Positions 39,010 to 45,244 of a stretch of DNA of 45,244 nt are shown one piece after another (position 1 is the first letter of the stretch; each line of letters begins with the position of its first letter). A program made the translations under genes and the position numbers. Source of the DNA: Pseudomonadota bacterium (lineage in GTDB: Bacteria; Pseudomonadota; Alphaproteobacteria; Acetobacterales; Acetobacteraceae); contig JABBNW010000008.1 in the NCBI GenBank assembly GCA_019352115.1, positions 1 through 45,244 of the forward strand, read 5' to 3'. The notes under the pieces were generated by a model. That model searched no databases, had not been told where the DNA came from, and was given only the letters and a program-made list of their open reading frames with translations.

Positions 39010-39062
39010 TTCTCCAATCTGGTGAAGTCTCCGCTTGACACCGCTATCACCAATATGGTGAA
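39010..39062. promoter_or_regulatory. operators O4-O5 and promoter of the rightward operon
   Basis: O4 TTCTCCAATCTGGTGAA (39010-39026) and O5 ATCACCAATATGGTGAA (39046-39062) match the O1 consensus. A half site CTGGTGAA lies at 38999-39006. TTGACA (39035-39040) followed by 17-18 bp and GTGAAT/TGAATT makes O5 overlap the promoter core, exactly as O1 does for the Cro-like gene. The CI-like repressor should therefore also shut off the rightward genes from 39072 on. Confidence 0.78.
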
Positions 39063-39071
39063 TTGCCTCCG

Positions 39072-39398
39072 ATGAACGGAGGCGATCATGTCGGCTTGTC
39101 ACGTGACGTACGCTCCTACTTCGGCGGGGCTGCATTTCCTCTCTCACGCTTCCGTGAGCGCGCCACCCTACACGTCTGTAACGGGACTGCCACCGGAAAG
39201 TGCGGAGCGCGGAGTCTTACCCGTCCCGAGTGTAGGCGCTGCAACCGGCCTGGAAGGCCGATCCGCTCCGGCCGATCACATCTTTCACTTTCTCATCCAA
39301 CAGCGACGCAAGCCGCCCGCAAGGCCGGATTTATCGCTGAATTTCTGTACAAAAACGACGGAAAAAGAGTTGATCGGTCGGGGCGGTCCGGCCAGTGA
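39072..39398 (+). CDS. possible zinc-ribbon protein; reading frame uncertain
   Basis: 108 aa in this frame. The segment LHVCNGTATGKCGARSLTRP followed by ECRRC has four Cys in a zinc-ribbon-like spacing. Its TGA overlaps the GTG of the next gene (GTGA), the junction style used throughout this genome. Against it, the only good Shine-Dalgarno sequence (GGAGG, just before 39088) serves an ATG in another frame (MSACHVTY), also open here. Base composition is lower in G+C than the flanks, so codon bias does not decide. Confidence 0.42.
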   Translation: MNGGDHVGLSRDVRSYFGGAAFPLSRFRERATLHVCNGTATGKCGARSLTRPECRRCNRPGRPIRSGRSHLSLSHPTATQAARKAGFIAEFLYKNDGKRVDRSGRSGQ

Positions 39399-39607
39399 AG
39401 CGGCCCATGCGCCGACCGCCCCGTCCCCGGCCGTCACGGCCGCCCAGCCGGGCGGAGCTGCTCGCCGCGATGCGCCGGGCCGAGGTCGCGCTGCGCACCC
39501 TCGCCTCCGACCTGGGCCTGCCGGGCTGGGCCCGCTTGCAGATCCTGAAGCTGGCGAATGCGCTGGCGCGGACGATCGCGCGTGCCCAACCCCCGACGCC
39601 ACCCTGA
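39395..39607 (+). CDS. hypothetical small basic protein
   Basis: 70 aa. The N-terminal 18 residues are Arg/Pro-rich (KRPMRRPPRPRPSRP). The rest is an amphipathic helical region (AELLAAMRRAEVALRTLASD, then LQILKLANALARTIA). The GTG at 39395 overlaps the previous TGA; ATG 39407 is an alternative start. The other open frame over the same DNA gives low-complexity sequence, so I prefer this one. Confidence 0.6.
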   Translation: MKRPMRRPPRPRPSRPPSRAELLAAMRRAEVALRTLASDLGLPGWARLQILKLANALARTIARAQPPTPP

Positions 39608-39735
39608 TCGCCGCCCTGGTGCGCTGCGCCGGCACGCTCCGCGCCCACGCTCGGCTTGCCGAGCACGTCTGGAGTCTTGTCGGCAAAGCGCTCCAGGCGG
39701 TCGGCTACGCCGCCGGCAGCGGAGCACCGCAATGA
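39604..39735 (+). CDS. small ORF with uncertain start (CTG 39604 or GTG 39619)
   Basis: 43 codons from CTG 39604: IAALVRCAGTLRAHARLAEH, then VWSLVGKALQAVGYAAGSG. It reads like a short amphipathic protein and ends in TGA overlapping the next ATG (ATGA). The CTG overlaps the previous gene's TGA as CTGA. Without a visible ribosome-binding site this suggests either an unusual CTG start, a start at GTG 39619, or a -1 frameshift from the previous gene near ACCCCCG. Confidence 0.42.
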   Translation: MIAALVRCAGTLRAHARLAEHVWSLVGKALQAVGYAAGSGAPQ

Positions 39736-39935
39736 TCCGCGCCCTCATAGGTCGTATCATCCTGTCCTGCCTCGACGCCGCCGGCGAGCGCGCCCACCGC
39801 GCGATCGTGCACGGGATCGATCTGGACCGCGCCACCGACGCGCAGATCAGCGATTGGTTGCACGGACGCAAGATCGACCTCACGCCCCCAGTCGCCACCC
39901 TGATCCCGTTCCGCAAGCGCACGGGCGTGCCGTGA
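39732..39935 (+). CDS. hypothetical 67-aa protein
   Basis: MIRALIGRIILSCLDAAGER begins a hydrophobic/amphipathic helix. It continues with AIVHGIDLDRATDAQISDWL and ends in a basic PFRKRTGVP. The ATG and TGA both overlap neighbouring genes (ATGA, GTGA). No family is recognised. It is part of a run of tiny coupled genes between the CI region and the ParB-like gene. Confidence 0.6.
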   Translation: MIRALIGRIILSCLDAAGERAHRAIVHGIDLDRATDAQISDWLHGRKIDLTPPVATLIPFRKRTGVP

Positions 39936-40222
39936 TCGCCTGCGCGGCCGCGATCGTCGCATGGCTGATCGCCGGCCTGCTCGCGTCGTGCCTGTTCCGC
40001 ATCATCCCGCCCGAGGACCCCATGGACCCGATCCCCCTGCTGTCGATCTCCGACAGCCTCGCCACCCGTGCCGAGCACGGCCAGCTGCTCACCGCGGTCG
40101 AAATGACCGAGCTGGCCGGCACGCTCCGCGATCTCGCGTTCGCCGGACCGCCCGGCGGACGCCAGAACGTCATCACGCTCCCGCTGCCGAAGGCGTGGCC
40201 TGCGCCGGGTGGCGCGGCATGA
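39932..40222 (+). CDS. hypothetical single-pass membrane protein
   Basis: 96 aa from GTG 39932. A transmembrane helix lies near the N-terminus (IACAAAIVAWLIAGLLASCL, residues about 2-21). The soluble part includes SISDSLATRAEHGQLLTAVE and MTELAGTLRDLAFAGPPGG. The GTG overlaps the previous TGA. If the internal ATG at 40021 were used instead, the membrane helix would be lost. Function is unknown. Confidence 0.55.
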   Translation: MIACAAAIVAWLIAGLLASCLFRIIPPEDPMDPIPLLSISDSLATRAEHGQLLTAVEMTELAGTLRDLAFAGPPGGRQNVITLPLPKAWPAPGGAA

Positions 40223-40716
40223 GCGCCGTTTCAGGCGAGCGCCACTGGGTGCCGGCGGGCCATGTAGACGAAACCTCACCGCCCCCGCGTCCCACGCCGG
40301 ACGACTGGATCGTCCGCCTTGCCGACGACGGCGCCCCTGCGCTCGCCGGCGCCGAGGAAGACGATGAGCCAACGCGACTGTGTGACGGCGAAACGGTTCT
40401 GTTCGCATGGAACGAGCAGCACGGCTATGCGGTGCTGACCTTCGCGGAAGACGGCACCTGGCACGTGGATCGCCCGATGCCGCCCCACCCCGAAGGCGGC
40501 CGCATGTATGTCGCTATGGGCCGCGACTGGGAGACAATGACCGACGCCCTCGACAATTTTGTCCGAGACCTGCGCGGACACGAGGCCGCAACCGGGCCAC
40601 ATCGGTTGTCCTACTTCGCATGGTCCGACGTCGACGTGCCCTTTGTCTTCCACGAGGCCACGAAATCCTTCCGCGGCCCCTTGCCGGTCGCACCCAACCC
40701 GGGAGCGGCCACATGA
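40219..40716 (+). CDS. hypothetical acidic protein
   Basis: 165 aa, acidic, no family recognised. It contains DDWIVRLADDGAPALAGAEE, then AWNEQHGYAVLTFAEDGTWH and MYVAMGRDWETMTDALDNFV. It looks like a compact alpha/beta protein. It is coupled on both sides by ATGA overlaps, immediately upstream of the ParB-like gene, so a role in the same process is possible. Confidence 0.6.
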   Translation: MSAVSGERHWVPAGHVDETSPPPRPTPDDWIVRLADDGAPALAGAEEDDEPTRLCDGETVLFAWNEQHGYAVLTFAEDGTWHVDRPMPPHPEGGRMYVAMGRDWETMTDALDNFVRDLRGHEAATGPHRLSYFAWSDVDVPFVFHEATKSFRGPLPVAPNPGAAT

Positions 40717-42431
40717 GCGGCTCCCGCAACATCCCCATCGACGCCATCACCGACGCCCCGGAAACCAACGTCCGTCGCGTGACCGTCGACCCCGCCGCCG
40801 ACGCGATGCTGACCGAGACGATCCGCGCGCAGGGCGTGCTGCAGCCGATCCTGGTGCGGCCCACCGATGCCGGCGGCTACGTGCTGGCCTTCGGCCGCCG
40901 GCGCCTGCGCTGCGCCCGCGCGGCGGGACTGACCGAGATCCCCGCCATCGTCGTGCAGATGACGGACGCCTGGGCGATCGCCGCCGACGCGGCCGAGAAT
41001 ATGGCACGCGAGCCGCTCCACGTGCTCGACATCTGGCGCGCCGTGGCGCGGCTGCTGGACGAAGGCATGACGTTCGATACCGTCGTCGGCTCCCTCGGCC
41101 TGGCGCCGCGCCAGGCGCGCCAGATGGAACGGCTCGGCCGGCTGCACCCGGACGTGATGGCGCTGATCGAGGAATGCGGGATGCCGGGCGAGCGCCAGCT
41201 TGCCCACATCGCGAACGCCACGCCGAAAGCGCAGGCCGCCGCGCTCAAAGGCCTCGTGCACAAAGACCACGACGACGATCGTCGCTATGTCGAGTGGGGG
41301 CAGGTCGCCGGGAAGCTGGCGGAGACCCGCATCCCGCGCACGCGCGCCCTGTTCGATACGGAAACGTCCGGCATCGCCTGGGATGAAGACCTGTTCGCCG
41401 AGCCCGGCAGCCCCGACCAGTTCACCACCACCGACGTCGCCACCTTCCTGCGCCTGCAACGCGCAACGCTTGAAGCCGACGCAGAGGCGCGGAGGGCGAA
41501 GAAGCACAAGGTGCTGATCGTCGAACCCGACCCAAAGACCGGCTATTTCACCGCGCCGAAGGGCTATCGGGAGGTGTACTACGGCAGCAACCCCGACAAG
41601 CCGAAGCGCACCGAGACCGTCTTCCGCTGCCTCGACGCCAACGGCGGCATCAGCACCCGCATCTGCATCAGCCTCGCCGAGGAAAAGGCGGCCGAGGCCA
41701 AAGCGCGCGAGCGCGACAAGGCCAAGCGCGGCGACGCGTCGGCCGACGCGCCCGAGACCGAGGCCGAACCGGAGGAAGAAGCCGCCGCGCCGGAGAAGCT
41801 GCCGATCACGAAGAAGGGCCTCACGGCGATCGCCACGGCGAAGACGGCAGCACTGCGCGAGCAGCTGCTGGACGGCCTGGCCGACACGTCCATGGCCGAG
41901 ATCGTGCGCCTGCTGTTGCTCGGCCTGTGCGCGAGCAACGTCGTGCTGCACGCCCGCATCGAGCGCGACTGCCGCGAGTGGTTGCACGACGATCTGCCCG
42001 CCCGGCTGTTGCAGCCCGGCGGCACACCCCTTGCGGTGTCGGATGCCGACCTGCGCGGGCTCGCCGGCGCCACGCTCGCGCGGTTGCTGGCGGTGGCGAC
42101 GCCGGACGATGCCGGCAAGAGCTACAGCTTCGCCTCCGGCCCCGCGGCGGAATGGATCGGTGCCGCCGTGCGCGCCGACGACGCGCTGCCACGGTTCGAT
42201 ACGCCGGAGTTCCTGGCGCACGTCCAGGTGGGCGAGCTGAAACGCCTCGCCACGGAAGCCGGGATCAAGGTCGCGGGCACCGGCGCGGCGGTGCGCCAGG
42301 CGCTGGCGGGGAAGCTGCCCGAGTGGCGGCCGGCGGTGTTCGGTGCGCCGGCGCCGGTGGTGGCGGAGGAGGATCGTGGGCGGGTGCGCGGGGCGCACGA
42401 CGATGGTACCGGAATGGAGGATGCGGCGTGA
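40713..42431 (+). CDS. ParB/Spo0J-like nuclease-fold protein
   Basis: 572 aa. The N-terminal ParB domain includes VRRVTVDPAADAMLTETIRA, GVLQPILVRP, the GxRR box in GGYVLAFGRRRLRCARAAGL and ENMAREPL (residues about 20-110). The KorB-like HTH region follows (LDEGMTFDTVVGSLGLAPRQ). After about 230 the protein is long and unusual, with a charged linker (ETEAEPEEEAAAPEK) and a helical C-terminal domain. Phage ParB-like proteins act in plasmid-like partition, replication or regulation. No ParA gene is present, so partition is doubtful. ATGA couples it to the upstream gene. Confidence 0.85.
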   Translation: MSGSRNIPIDAITDAPETNVRRVTVDPAADAMLTETIRAQGVLQPILVRPTDAGGYVLAFGRRRLRCARAAGLTEIPAIVVQMTDAWAIAADAAENMAREPLHVLDIWRAVARLLDEGMTFDTVVGSLGLAPRQARQMERLGRLHPDVMALIEECGMPGERQLAHIANATPKAQAAALKGLVHKDHDDDRRYVEWGQVAGKLAETRIPRTRALFDTETSGIAWDEDLFAEPGSPDQFTTTDVATFLRLQRATLEADAEARRAKKHKVLIVEPDPKTGYFTAPKGYREVYYGSNPDKPKRTETVFRCLDANGGISTRICISLAEEKAAEAKARERDKAKRGDASADAPETEAEPEEEAAAPEKLPITKKGLTAIATAKTAALREQLLDGLADTSMAEIVRLLLLGLCASNVVLHARIERDCREWLHDDLPARLLQPGGTPLAVSDADLRGLAGATLARLLAVATPDDAGKSYSFASGPAAEWIGAAVRADDALPRFDTPEFLAHVQVGELKRLATEAGIKVAGTGAAVRQALAGKLPEWRPAVFGAPAPVVAEEDRGRVRGAHDDGTGMEDAA

Positions 42432-43264
42432 CGACCGAAGTTCGAGACGTAACCGAACTCGCATTGACGTTCCTCTATGCCTGTGAGCATTACGAGGCGC
42501 TGCCCTCGACGTTCGTTGACCCAATGACATTCGACGGGGCAGTCCCGATCGATATGGGACCCGACAACGATCTCCGTTATCTAGTGACCCAGAAATCCGA
42601 AACGCCGCCCGTGTGGCCCATGCGGTTCGTGACCTTCCAGCAGTCGAAGCACGATTGGCCTGACGGATCGATGACATTCCAATCACATCGGAGCATCTCG
42701 CCACGCGAGGGGCGCCTTATCGGAGCCAAGAGCTTCTCCCGTTACATGATTGAGTCCAAGGGGACGGTATTTATGCCGTCTGGGAGAAAAAGATCAGCGA
42801 TCGCGCCATACAGCCTAATCTTTGGCGTGTGGCGCAATGCCCGCTTCCCTGCCGATGGCTCCAACCGCAACCTCGGCGCCGTCAACTCCGCTGATCTGAA
42901 AGAGGATGATCTGCGGATGAGGCTGGCGGTGACAGGGGCCCTCACCCATCGCTACGAGTTCTCCGTTTGGATCGGGCACCATTCCGGCCCGAGGCTTCGC
43001 TTTTTGACCGATCCCGAGGGAGTGCGAGAGATATTTCGCCTTCGCGATATGCTCCCAGGTGCAAGCCGCCGGGCCGCGCTTCGCCACTGGGTGAGATCCC
43101 ACTTCAGGCAAAAGCGAGATACAGACGCCCAGGCGTGGATCAAGCGGCACCTTCGTGGAACAACGGATTTCACCTGGAACGGCTTGCGGTGCCGCATCCA
43201 ACCGCCGGAGTTTCATGAGGACTTGCACCAGGACGCCTCATCGATGGGCGCTCCCCTCACATGA
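42428..43264 (+). CDS. low-GC accessory protein of unknown function
   Basis: 278 aa. It starts GTG 42428, overlapping the ParB TGA (GTGA), and ends ATGA into the next gene. The DNA is visibly less G+C-rich (roughly 55-60 percent by eye) than that of its neighbours, a sign of recent acquisition. The sequence is evenly folded-looking with many aromatics (YLVTQKSETPPVWPMRFVTF, GKSF-like AKSFSRYMIES, SLIFGVWRN, RRAALRHWVRSHFRQKRDTD). No catalytic motif is recognised. An acquired gene precisely fitted into a coupled operon suggests cargo with a phage-relevant function. Confidence 0.62.
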   Translation: MTTEVRDVTELALTFLYACEHYEALPSTFVDPMTFDGAVPIDMGPDNDLRYLVTQKSETPPVWPMRFVTFQQSKHDWPDGSMTFQSHRSISPREGRLIGAKSFSRYMIESKGTVFMPSGRKRSAIAPYSLIFGVWRNARFPADGSNRNLGAVNSADLKEDDLRMRLAVTGALTHRYEFSVWIGHHSGPRLRFLTDPEGVREIFRLRDMLPGASRRAALRHWVRSHFRQKRDTDAQAWIKRHLRGTTDFTWNGLRCRIQPPEFHEDLHQDASSMGAPLT

Positions 43265-43755
43265 CCCAATTCGACCTCTTCGGCGCCCCGCTACCCGCCG
43301 CCACGACGCGCTCCGTCCCGCTGCCGCGCCACGCTATGCCGGCGCCGCCAGCAGCTCCGGCCGCCCCTCGCGTCACGCCGGCCGCCGCGCCGGCCGCCGC
43401 GCCCGTCGACCCGTTCACCGTCCCCACCGCCTGGCAGCACCTGCTGTCCCGGGCCCGCTATCCGGAGCCCGTCATCGTCGTCTCGGGGCTCTACACCGAG
43501 ATGGGGCTGGAGGCGCTGTGCACGCCCGGCGGCCAGCACGTGCTCTGGCGCGACGGCCGCATCACCCAGTCCCCACCGGCCGACTGGCCGCCGCGGCGCC
43601 GATTCCTGACGCCGGACGAAGCCCGCGCGCTGCACCGGACGCACCCGCTGGTCCTGATCGAGTGGCCGATGGCGCAGACCGTGCACCTGCGCATCGCCCG
43701 CCCCGGCGACGTGCCGCTGGCCGAACTGCCGCTGCCGCCGTTTCACGAGCACTGA
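43261..43755 (+). CDS. hypothetical protein with N-terminal beta-clamp-binding-like motif
   Basis: 164 aa. It begins MTQFDLFGAPLP; QFDLF fits the bacterial sliding-clamp-binding consensus Q-x-x-L-F. A flexible Ala/Pro linker (residues about 12-50) separates this from a compact domain (TAWQHLLSRARYPEPVIVVS, then RRRFLTPDEARALHRTHPLV). A short linear motif on a linker could tether the protein to the host replisome or compete with its clients. ATGA couples it to the upstream gene, and the excisionase-like gene follows 3 bp later. Confidence 0.6.
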   Translation: MTQFDLFGAPLPAATTRSVPLPRHAMPAPPAAPAAPRVTPAAAPAAAPVDPFTVPTAWQHLLSRARYPEPVIVVSGLYTEMGLEALCTPGGQHVLWRDGRITQSPPADWPPRRRFLTPDEARALHRTHPLVLIEWPMAQTVHLRIARPGDVPLAELPLPPFHEH

Positions 43756-43758
43756 GCG

Positions 43759-44163
43759 ATGGCAGATCCCGTCCCCGAGCTGCAAACCCTGCCGGAGGTC
43801 CTGGACCGCTTGCGCGGCAAGGTCGGCCGCACCAACCTTCTCGCGCACCTGGAAGCCGTGCCAGTGTTCGCCGGCGGCCCCACCCACGGCCGCCACGGCC
43901 GCCGCTACCTGTTCACCGCCGCCCAGTATGGCCGGCTGATCGAGAGCCTGGCATGCCCCTCCGCATCGTCCGCCGCCCCGGCCGTGCCACGCTCTACGTC
44001 CGTGGCACCGTCCGCGGACAAAGCGTATTTGAGAGCACTGGCACTGAGCGCCCCGACGCCGCGGAAGCCTTCCGGGTCAAGCGCGAGGGGGAGCTGTGGA
44101 ACACCGCAGTCTTCGGCGCCCGCTCCACCGCAACATTCCAGGCCGCGGCTGAGAGCTATCTGA
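43759..44163 (+). CDS. excisionase-like helix-turn-helix protein overlapping the integrase gene
   Basis: 134 aa if read to its first stop. Residues 1-68 look real: LQTLPEVLDRLRGKVGRTNL, then LAHLEAVPVFAGGPTHGRHG and RRYLFTAAQYGRLIESL, a winged-helix AlpA/Xis-like pattern (helix-turn-helix, wing, final helix). The remaining 66 residues are Ser/Pro/Ala-rich and lie opposite-frame over the first 211 bp of the integrase gene. The small basic DNA-binding protein just before int is the usual excisionase position. The long overlap may lower integrase initiation when xis is translated. Confidence 0.65.
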   Translation: MADPVPELQTLPEVLDRLRGKVGRTNLLAHLEAVPVFAGGPTHGRHGRRYLFTAAQYGRLIESLACPSASSAAPAVPRSTSVAPSADKAYLRALALSAPTPRKPSGSSARGSCGTPQSSAPAPPQHSRPRLRAI

Positions 44164-45083
44164 TCGCGGAGCCGCGCACCGCGGGCACGAAGGCGCTGGT
44201 ACACCGGCTGCTGCTGACCCTCGGCCCGCTGCCGCTCGCCCGCGTCGATCAAGAGCAGGTCGACCGGCTGTTTCGCCAGATGTTGCGCCCGAACGCCTCG
44301 CCGGCGACGAAGCTGCGCAACGTGCTCACCCCGCTGCGCGCCATCCTGGAGCATGCCGCCCGCCGCGGCCTGTGCGATCGCCCTGCTTTCGAGGTTCCGC
44401 GCCAGCCGCGCCCCCGCGTGGCGTTCCTGACCCCCGACCAGGCCACCGCCCTGATCGACGCCGCCGCGGCGCACCTGCGCCCGCTGCTCGTGTTCCTGAT
44501 CGGCACCGGCGCGCGCATGAGCGAGGCGCTGGAACTCGACTGGCGCGACGTGGACCTCGCCGCCGCCCGCGTGACCTTCCGCCGCACGAAATCCGGGGTG
44601 GAACGCTGGGCCGACCTGCCGCCGGCCGCGCGCGCTGCCCTGGCAGCCCTGCCAGAGCGCGAGGGGCGGGTTTTCCGGCCCGTTCACGCCGTCCGTCGCC
44701 AGAAAGGCCAGAGCGGCCAGCAGTGGCGCACAGGGGCAGCCTATCGCGATACCGACCGCACCGGCGGCGGCCAGATCAGGACCGCCTGGGCGGCCGCCTG
44801 GCGGCGCGCAGGCCTGCCGGGCACCTGGCACACCTGGACCAGCCGCAAGGGCGTCGCGTGCAAGCGGTTTAAGCCGGCACAGCACCCTCACGACCTCCGC
44901 CACACCGCCGCGACCTGGCACTACGCCGTGCACCGGGATCTGCTGCGGCTCCAGGCGTTCGGAGGATGGGCGGATGTCAGCGAGGTGCAGGTCTATGCGC
45001 ACCTGCTGCCGGAGGCGTATGCGGCCGACGCCGCAGCGTGGCTCGGGCTTTCGTCTACGCCTTCGGCGGCACGTATCGCCTGA
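43953..45083 (+). CDS. int: tyrosine recombinase integrase
   Basis: 376 aa. The N-terminal arm-binding-like region (residues 1-50, VRRPGRATLYVRGTVRGQSV) and SAM-like core-binding domain (about 60-145) precede the catalytic domain. There Arg188 (GTGARMSEALELDW), Lys213, His313 and Arg316 (HPHDLRHTAATW), Trp339 (FGGWADVSE) and nucleophile Tyr348 (VQVYAHLLPE) form the R-K-H-R-H/W-Y set. It is the integrase that recombines the tRNA-Thr att sites; attR lies 82 bp downstream. The ATG at 43953 has no strong ribosome-binding site and lies inside the excisionase-like gene. Confidence 0.95.
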   Translation: MPLRIVRRPGRATLYVRGTVRGQSVFESTGTERPDAAEAFRVKREGELWNTAVFGARSTATFQAAAESYLIAEPRTAGTKALVHRLLLTLGPLPLARVDQEQVDRLFRQMLRPNASPATKLRNVLTPLRAILEHAARRGLCDRPAFEVPRQPRPRVAFLTPDQATALIDAAAAHLRPLLVFLIGTGARMSEALELDWRDVDLAAARVTFRRTKSGVERWADLPPAARAALAALPEREGRVFRPVHAVRRQKGQSGQQWRTGAAYRDTDRTGGGQIRTAWAAAWRRAGLPGTWHTWTSRKGVACKRFKPAQHPHDLRHTAATWHYAVHRDLLRLQAFGGWADVSEVQVYAHLLPEAYAADAAAWLGLSSTPSAARIA

Positions 45084-45165
45084 AACATAAGAGCCATAAG
45101 CGTGCCGTTGGCCGGTCCGGTGCGACTAACGGATTGATAACACTATAGAAAACTGACCGGACCTT
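45084..45165. other. intergenic stretch between int and attR, with inverted repeat
   Basis: An 8-bp inverted repeat GGTCCGGT (45114-45121) and ACCGGACC (45156-45163) flanks an AT-rich centre containing TTGATAACACTATAG. The right arm ends 2 bp before the attR core. It is a candidate integrase or excisionase binding region; the TATAGA could also be a -10 element. No gene is seen. Confidence 0.5.
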
Positions 45166-45216
45166 CTCCCTTGGTAAGGGAGAGGTCGAGAGTTCAATCC
45201 CCTCCAGCAGCACCAC
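45166..45216 (+). repeat. attR core (51-bp direct repeat)
   Basis: Identical to bases 1-51: anticodon stem to CCA of tRNA-Thr(GGT) plus one C. It is not preceded by a tRNA 5' half, so it is the displaced copy created by integration. Bases 45217-45244 beyond it would be host chromosome. Confidence 0.93.
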
Positions 45217-45244
45217 GCCGCGCCGGGCCGCGAGCGCCCCCTTA

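Noticed and set aside
40713-42431. Plasmid-type partition locus
   Set aside because: Only a ParB-like gene is present; no ParA ATPase or clear parS array is visible near it, and the genome is integrated via a tRNA.
1-45244. Transposable (Mu-like) phage
   Set aside because: Although the tail genes are Mu-like, there is no DDE transposase or MuB. A tyrosine integrase and tRNA att repeats are present instead.

Overview
The window is a complete, apparently intact temperate tailed-phage genome (prophage) of about 45.2 kb, bounded by a perfect 51-bp direct repeat at 1-51 and 45166-45216. The repeat is the 3' part of a tRNA-Thr(GGT) gene, including anticodon loop, T arm and encoded CCA. The left copy carries the functional 3' end of the host gene (its 5' half lies outside the window). 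The right copy is the duplicated attR next to the integrase. High G+C (about two thirds by eye), the phage-borne GcrA homologue, DUF6362, DUF6527 and CP76/CII-like genes point to an alphaproteobacterial host, most likely Rhodospirillales/Acetobacteraceae; this host call is inference.

Layout. (i) 256-36581, almost all on the minus strand and read right to left: a cupin-like gene, a CII/CP76-like regulator, GcrA, CHC2/Toprim primase, an ATPase/helicase, an iteron-like array (candidate origin), DUF6362 and a terminator. Then comes a lambda-type head module (Nu1/A terminase, gpW, portal, S49 protease, scaffold, D, E), followed by a Mu-type contractile tail (terminator, sheath, tube, frameshifted chaperone, tape measure, gp43-gp48-like baseplate). 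Tail fibres and lysis genes (GH108 endolysin, holin-like, lipoprotein, papain-like hydrolase) and a strong terminator at 197-229 end the module. (ii) 36823-38285, plus strand: two cargo units with near-identical leaders and tails, one encoding a membrane-anchored protein with a WYL-like domain. (iii) 38282-39062: a Cro-like/CI-like pair with five or six copies of a 17-bp operator. (iv) 39072-45083, plus strand: small genes, a ParB-like protein, a low-GC accessory gene, a protein with an N-terminal clamp-binding-like motif, an excisionase-like gene and a tyrosine integrase.

Nearly every neighbouring pair is translationally coupled by ATGA, GTGA or TGATG overlaps. Several genes that lack a Shine-Dalgarno sequence start on the stop codon of a 13-34 codon micro-ORF. 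Two cargo regions, an O-acetyltransferase (6015-6881) and the leader/cargo units, are oriented against the surrounding lytic transcription, which suggests lysogeny-specific expression.

The items most worth following up are the duplicated cargo cassette with the WYL-like membrane protein, the GCTACAG iteron array, the carbohydrate-binding-like domain inserted into the gp46 baseplate protein, the domain shared by the tail terminator and tail fibre, the two frameshifted genes and the micro-ORF relays.
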